From Actinomycetes bacterium (lineage in GTDB: Bacteria > Actinomycetota > Acidimicrobiia > Acidimicrobiales > Aldehydirespiratoraceae): a DNA stretch of 32,711 nt. Made by a program: the position numbers and the translations under genes. Location: the NCBI GenBank assembly GCA_024276355.1, contig JAJRXJ010000079.1:1-32711 (forward strand). The letters are read 5' to 3'. This document shows positions 31,858 to 32,711 of this stretch, piece after piece. The notes beneath the pieces were generated by a model, which ran no database searches, was not told where the DNA came from, and was given only the letters and a program-made list of their open reading frames with translations. Numbering within the stretch: the first letter of the stretch is position 1; the number at the start of each line of letters is the position of its first letter.

Positions 31858-32711
31858 ATGGAGACACAGGATCACCTCCCCCCACTCCGCTTCAGTCGGG
31901 AGGAGTTGCTGCGTGACCATGTCTTCGATCGTCCACACGTGGTCGAAGGCAAGCGTCTCCACGGGGGCTTCATCAACGGGGTCTACCAGTCGCCACGCGC
32001 CTTGGTCCGTTCATGCGCTCTACGGTCGTGGACCAACTCGCTGCTCGATCGGGGCGGCCAGCCCCTCAATGCCGACTCTGGGCTTCTCGCCGGTGTGCGG
32101 ATCCCCAACGCACGACAACAGATGGTGCTGGTTGCAAATGGGCTTGATCAGATCTTTTGGAACAGCCTCACTGTCATCGGAAAGATCGAGGCACGAGGAC
32201 GGCTTCTCGCCGAGATGAGATTCCCGGATCTACGGCCCTGGATCGTCGAGGACATCTCAGAAATGGCGATCGGTCACCTCGACCGGGGTCTCATGCTGGC
32301 CCACGGCCTCGACGAAGGTGGGTTGCCCGAGGAAGGAATCGGTGGCCACGACCAGATGTGGTTCGTGGCCCGAGACCTGGCTTTCGGAACCGACGCCCAT
32401 CCGGATGCAGAACCTCCCGAAAACATCGGGCGGCCTGTTTCCGAGGACAAGGTGCCACTCGGCATCCCGACGGAAATCGAAGGGTTGGTGTCGTTTCTCG
32501 CCAATCTTCTCATCATCGAGTTCCGGGCCGAACTCGGGTTTGCCGAGACCCAGGATGTTCTTCGCAATCCATCGCTGTTCCGAACCCGGAGACCACAGGC
32601 TGAATTGGCAGCGGAGATCGTCGAGCGGATTCGGACCGACGAACTGATTCACGTCGAGTCCCTGCGCCTGTACCTCGGCGAGTTCCGCAGCGTCACCTTC
32701 CGAACCACCGA
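31858..32711 (+). CDS. Unrecognised protein with ferritin-like features, C-terminus cut by window edge
   Basis: From ATG 31858 the frame is open for 284 codons to the window end, so the protein is incomplete. No family recognised with confidence. It is soluble and mostly helical. Three stretches look like helices of a ferritin-like four-helix iron protein: WIVEDISEMAIGHLDRGLML, IEGLVSFLANLLIIEFRAELGF, and EIVERIRTDELIHVESLRLYL, the last with the ExxH pattern (DELIHVE) that usually binds a di-iron site with acidic residues from the other helices. The start is supported by the -10 box seven bases upstream. Could be an oxygenase or oxidase of the ferritin-like class, or an unrelated helical protein. 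Confidence 0.65.
   Translation, partial: METQDHLPPLRFSREELLRDHVFDRPHVVEGKRLHGGFINGVYQSPRALVRSCALRSWTNSLLDRGGQPLNADSGLLAGVRIPNARQQMVLVANGLDQIFWNSLTVIGKIEARGRLLAEMRFPDLRPWIVEDISEMAIGHLDRGLMLAHGLDEGGLPEEGIGGHDQMWFVARDLAFGTDAHPDAEPPENIGRPVSEDKVPLGIPTEIEGLVSFLANLLIIEFRAELGFAETQDVLRNPSLFRTRRPQAELAAEIVERIRTDELIHVESLRLYLGEFRSVTFRTT

Noticed and set aside
1-32711. CRISPR arrays, insertion sequences, tRNA or rRNA genes
   Set aside because: No regularly spaced repeats, transposase genes, cloverleaf-like sequences or rRNA segments were seen.

Overview
The window is a dense, GC-rich bacterial chromosome segment with 33 protein genes (two of them the halves of one split gene) plus one possible leader peptide. 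It has no rRNA, tRNA, insertion sequence or CRISPR array that I can recognise. The genes suggest an aerobic heterotrophic actinobacterium, probably of the Acidimicrobiia type. This is inference from GC-rich codon use, a DUF4916 NUDIX-like gene, frequent GTG/TTG starts, a MenJ-like flavoprotein and, above all, a repeated start architecture: a TANNNT -10 box ends 6 or 7 bases before the first codon of many transcripts, the signature of leaderless mRNAs. No stretch over 300 bases lacks a gene; the longest gaps (9446-9585, 24964-25067, 23441-23534, 7340-7428, 14421-14498, 841-908) hold promoters and inverted repeats, described individually.

Left part (1-10047): a TauD-type dioxygenase cut by the window edge, divergent from a YtcJ-like amidohydrolase; a DUF4916 protein; a zinc/manganese-type ABC ATPase with a His-rich tail, overlapping a MenJ/geranylgeranyl-reductase-like gene; a second amidohydrolase; and, convergent to it, the ABC permease that probably pairs with the distant ATPase. 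Then come a secreted repeat protein carrying a ten-G tract and an internal frameshift, alanine dehydrogenase, and a divergent Lrp/AsnC regulator.

Middle (10057-14498): a molybdenum enzyme operon read leftwards. A fused four-cluster ferredoxin plus NrfD membrane subunit is followed by a bis-MGD catalytic subunit that is split in frame by one TAG codon. The operon has its own sigma70-like promoter and a perfect 16-bp palindrome.

Centre (14499-24455): ten tightly overlapping genes form an aerobic tryptophan-to-central-metabolism operon: RidA-type 2-aminomuconate deaminase, 3-hydroxyanthranilate dioxygenase, 4-oxalocrotonate decarboxylase, ACMS decarboxylase, kynureninase, kynurenine 3-monooxygenase, tryptophan 2,3-dioxygenase, oxopentenoate hydratase, acylating acetaldehyde dehydrogenase and hydroxyoxovalerate aldolase. 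Products would be alanine, pyruvate and acetyl-CoA. Kynurenine formamidase and 2-aminomuconate semialdehyde dehydrogenase are not in the window. A divergent LysR regulator sits at the head; an inverted repeat lies at about -65 of the operon start and over the regulator's own -35 region.

Right part (24442-32711): a membrane-anchored cupredoxin, a cation-diffusion-facilitator-like protein, and selenophosphate synthetase selD, itself a selenoprotein gene with an in-frame TGA at the catalytic position and a strong hairpin just after it. Then an operon of SLH-anchored phosphodiester glycosidase, Asp/Glu racemase and lipoprotein; an HD-domain protein of the PhnZ-like type; a GH29 alpha-L-fucosidase; and a cut-off gene with ferritin-like features.
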